Source of the DNA: Verpa conica
Lineage: Eukaryota; Ascomycota; Pezizomycetes; Pezizales; Morchellaceae
Length of the DNA stretch: 64,000 nucleotides
Direction of reading: 5' to 3'
Assembly: GCA_033030425.1 (NCBI GenBank)
Contig: JAUFSD010000015.1
Coordinates: 992,001 to 1,056,000 of the forward strand
In this document: positions 60,587 to 64,000 of the stretch, one piece after another
Layout of the letters: each line of letters starts with the position of its first letter
How positions within the stretch are numbered: the stretch's first letter is position 1
The notes under the pieces: generated by a model
The model's input: only the letters and a program-made list of their open reading frames with translations
Database searches by the model: none
Told to the model about the DNA's origin: nothing
Position numbers and translations under genes: made by a program

Positions 60587-63500
60587 TTGATTATTTCCGC
60601 GTCCCGTATAACTACATATACTAGATCAACTAACTTTTGTTAGTTTGACTGGTTATTTTTTGCGGGGTTTTCCTCAATATATAATTCGACTGATTGGGTA
60701 AGACTTGAGACTTAAGACTTGTTTATTTCTTGGGCGCATTAGCCAATACCTCTCTATAGAGACCAAAGAGCCCAGATTGTCGCTGTGAATCATAGTATAT
60801 CACTCGGTAGCATAGCATCACCGGACAACGGTCCGCCTCTCAACTAGCTACTGCCAAGCCTTGGTTTTTGAGCATGCCTACCGTAAATACGAGTAGGCCT
60901 AGATGTAACATGTACTCTAGTTGTTGATACAAGGTCTAGCAGGGGTAAATGTCGATTTTATAATTCTCTTACAGCCTTATTCCCTATCCTCATCTTGACT
61001 TTTTTGTTGCCCTAGCGGAATTATATGTTGTATTGTGGGTGAGTATGAACTTAAACATAGGAATAATCTGGGACTGTGGCGAGAAATCATGATACTCCAT
61101 GCCTCTGGGTTGAATATTTGCATAAGGACCCATCGGCAGTTAACGGGGTGACAAAACAAAGAATGAATGAATTAATCATGAAGCCCTAATCACAAAACTA
61201 AGAGACTTCTAGAAGGAAATAAACATATCTAGTACTTTGGGGGGGGGGGGGGGAATGGTTGGGTTTGTTCAGAATCTGAGGATATTTCTATAGGAACCCC
61301 TAGATTAGTAGATTAATTTTCTGTTTATATTCTTCTAAGTTCACCACTATATGTAGTTTTAAGCCAAGGCTCGTAAATTTAATATAAATAGGATAAAATG
61401 AGACTGGTATAGAGCTTGATTCATTGAACTCCACCGAGAGGACCTGCGATCAACGGCCGCCGCTTTATATATTATTTGAATGATGCCCTACGATCCCTAG
61501 TGTCTGTATTAATCACGAGCTACCTAGATAGTTCCACTTTTATTCTTAGGTCTAAAAGCCTCAATAAGTAGTCTCCTAATTCTCAAGGCCAACCTTAGTC
61601 CTTTATTGGTGATTTAACAGCCTACTGAGTGCCAGTGATGCTCAAAGAGAGCTCTATCTATGTCACATGTCGACCCTTATTTTCTATCATATCAAATGTT
61701 CTGTATACAGTTGATCTTCTTGGCACCGGATAAAGCTCCCTATCACTCCGTAACCTAAAACCGCACCATGTTGCTGTAAGTCTTGAATTACGCCTATTGA
61801 AATTAACTCTAATCCACTTATAGAATACCTACAACTAGTAGTAGTAAGGCTCCCTGAATACCTTACATACCTTCATAGGTCCTAAGATTTCTATATAGGT
61901 TAAGATGGTCAGTGATTACTACAGAACTCGACGGAGAGACCACTTGGGACGGGACCTGGCGATATTTGGGTTCTGGCGATCCTGGATGTAGACATAAGCG
62001 CTGCAGCCATAACGCTGTACAGGCATGGGTATATAAATAGATGACGAGTACAGCGCACCAAAGAGAAGTAGTGTAATATAGTCTCGTGAACAGTTTATCC
62101 CTCCCTATTTGGGCGGGTGATGGCTTCCACCACGCCGAAACAACATTTAGCTATTTGCAGGAGTCGGGCACGAGACTAAACCCAGTATATGTAGTTCAGG
62201 CAAAAAGTACAGCTGAAGCTTAAGCAGTAAAGGAGTATGTATTAAGGGGGGGGGGGCATTTTAGGAAAGGCAGAAAATGTAGGGAAAAAAACAGATCAAA
62301 AGATCGAACTTTGCGTCGTACTCTCCTCTTTTCTCCCACTCTGTAGTGCCCAAAACGGGTAGGCTAGTGTTTCATGTTCTAAAATAGTGCGTAAGCTGTA
62401 GCGGCTGTTATACGTTAGTGCACGGGACACCAAAATTAATTTCCACGATTTTCTTGTCCATCTACCTCGCTTATCACATGCGCATAACTAGAGTGATATC
62501 TTGTGATGCGCTTCCGCTAATTACTATCATTCCGCAAATTTCAGTAAGGGATTTACAAAAGGGTATGACATCTGTGAGTAATGGCCTTGTACTACCTCTA
62601 GATTTCTGCATCTGGCTGATAATCAGCTCGGTTTTCTTGGTCCTGATTGATGGTTCCCGGTTGACTAAATGTACGTTAATTTCTCGAAAGCCGTGCCGCA
62701 TACGTAACAAAAAGTTTTATATTGGCAAATTCTATGGAATCATGTTTAATTTTAATATACAATACGGCTTTTGAACACCTACCTACAGTTTCTACTCTAG
62801 GTTTAAACAAAGTACACATCTAGTAACAAGGGGAATAAACTCTAAAATTCAAGCTTAAAAATTAGCCACAAGTCACTGAGCTAGCAAATACTAAGCATTA
62901 TCATGCCACATATCTACATAATCCTTACTCTGTATTTCTTTTTGTAATCTAAAGCTCTAGGATTGGGTTTATTATCTTAGGAAGCCCGCAGGCGAAGGAG
63001 GGGGGGCCATATCAGGGGTGTGGGTAAGTTTAGTGGCTATAATCTGGAATCAAACTACCTAGCTGTATTCCCCGCCCTCTTCGGGGGGGGATTTTCGGGG
63101 CTACATACCTTCACTCTATCATACTAGCTATGTGACTATTCCACCTCGCCATATCTTGAAGCCTGCTCGTTGACATTAGCCACGAACTATTGAAGCATCG
63201 GGGAGCCGTCAAGTACGCTGTAGACTCGAAAATTAAAGTTACCATAGACAAGGGGCCCTAGCTTGAGGCAACCGGTAGAGACAACGTACATAGGGCGTTA
63301 ATGCATTGATGAATCAGGCCATTATCTCCTCCCTGCAGCTGCTGGTGACGGCCAGCACGGAAGGTACATGTAGATGCAACTAATCCCGAGTCGCCGGTCT
63401 AGTAAAATTATATGTACCCCCCACAAACTATAGCTGCATGTATAGTAAACAAGAGATTTACCTTCTTCGACCGAGTTGTAAACTGGCAATAGCAATCCTT

Positions 63501-64000
63501 GTAGACTGCTATGGAGCATAGACTGTCTTGGAATCTTTGTTGCTATGCTAGCCCTTTGTATCGAATTTTCTCGCTAGTATCTGTGCGGGTATGACTAATA
63601 GCACCTAGACACTATCAGCCTGGGGGAAGTTCTTCCCGAGGTTTTATACTTGAGAGGTAAGACCTCTTCCCCGTTGTCAGGTGTAATAATAATGATAAGT
63701 AGCCTCGGACTCTTTGTAGATATGAAATCGGATCACACGGCTAGTCATATAATTCCAGGGAAACCCCATGTTACTACAATAGCTGGTGGATAAGCCCTAA
63801 GTTAGGTCAAGATAAAAGGCTCACCCTTCATTTAGGGATGTAACGGGTTCCGTAAAAACAAACTACCAAGTATGCTACAAGTAATAACATTTATTTTGGA
63901 CGGTGATACAATCATTTTAATAAATACGACTGGAGTCAAGATCAGATTTTTCTTAGAAGATTAGACTAACTTTTACCTCTAGGGGGTAAATCGAGACCTA
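60587..64000. other. AT-rich repeat relics to the right edge
   Basis: TA-rich sequence without a recognisable gene. It contains G15 at 61239-61253, a shorter G run near 62245, a GC-rich patch with G runs near 63000-63100 and TACATGTA at 63365. A 118-codon frame at 62418-62774 starts only at GTG and has no known motif. Confidence 0.5.
61239..61253. repeat. G15 homopolymer
   Basis: Fifteen consecutive G on the plus strand inside AT-rich sequence; one of several unusually long G/C homopolymers in the window. Confidence 0.95.

Noticed and set aside
60455..60643. 62-codon plus-strand frame
   Set aside because: It is the antisense of tRNA-Leu.
62418..62774. 118-codon plus-strand frame near the right edge
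   Set aside because: Starts only at GTG, lies in AT-rich relic DNA and has no transposon or other motif I can name.
1..64000. CRISPR array, bacterial operon or secondary-metabolite cluster
   Set aside because: No regularly spaced repeats, and the genes have introns and unrelated functions; the window is ordinary fungal nuclear DNA.

Overview
The window reads as nuclear DNA of a filamentous ascomycete. Supporting signs: short introns of about 50-130 nt with GTRNGT-type donors and CTAAC/CTGAT-like branch sites, a Zn2Cys6 transcription factor, a fungal hybrid histidine kinase, a dispersed 5S rRNA gene and an intron-containing tRNA-Leu. Gene density is low, about one convincing protein gene per 7-8 kb, and the genes sit as islands between long AT-rich, TA-rich tracts of decayed repeats. 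I suspect a Pezizomycete such as a truffle or morel relative, but that is inference from texture only.

Layout. 1-0.5 kb: 3' part of a minus-strand single-pass membrane protein that runs off the left edge, next to a (TTC)21 tract. 0.5-8 kb: intergenic, AT-rich desert with a possible decayed small secreted protein (7.1-7.4 kb). 8.1-9.9 kb: histidine-phosphatase-fold protein (-). 9.9-15.3 kb: no gene seen. 15.3-16.4 kb: mitochondrial carnitine/acylcarnitine-type carrier (-), four exons. 16.4-21.1 kb: repeats, including a clear 186-bp MITE. 21.1-23.8 kb: membrane-anchored aspartic-protease-like protein (+) lacking the catalytic motifs. 25.8-26.9 kb: LENG1-like Cir_N/RS protein (+). 30.5-37.1 kb: hybrid histidine kinase (+), five exons, about 2093 aa. 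38.2-41.2 kb: NCL1/Trm4/NSUN2-type tRNA m5C methyltransferase (-), five exons, convergent with the kinase. 44.1-44.9 kb: unrecognised 249-aa protein with internal repeats (-). 47.0-48.2 kb: F-box/ankyrin pseudogene (+). 49.7-53.6 kb: PPR1-like Zn2Cys6 transcription factor (-), four exons. 54-64 kb: decayed repeats with a 5S rRNA gene (+) and a tRNA-Leu(AAG) (-).

The genes form no cluster with a common pathway: two signalling/membrane proteins, a fatty-acid-shuttle carrier, RNA-related proteins and a regulator. The most notable signals are an alternative 3' splice site in the kinase that would delete exactly the four residues containing the receiver phospho-acceptor Asp, the pseudo-protease receptor, the over-represented palindrome TACATGTA, the MITE with 35-bp perfect ends, and two decayed coding sequences. 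All exon structures below were built by eye from reading frame, splice consensus and protein-family continuity.
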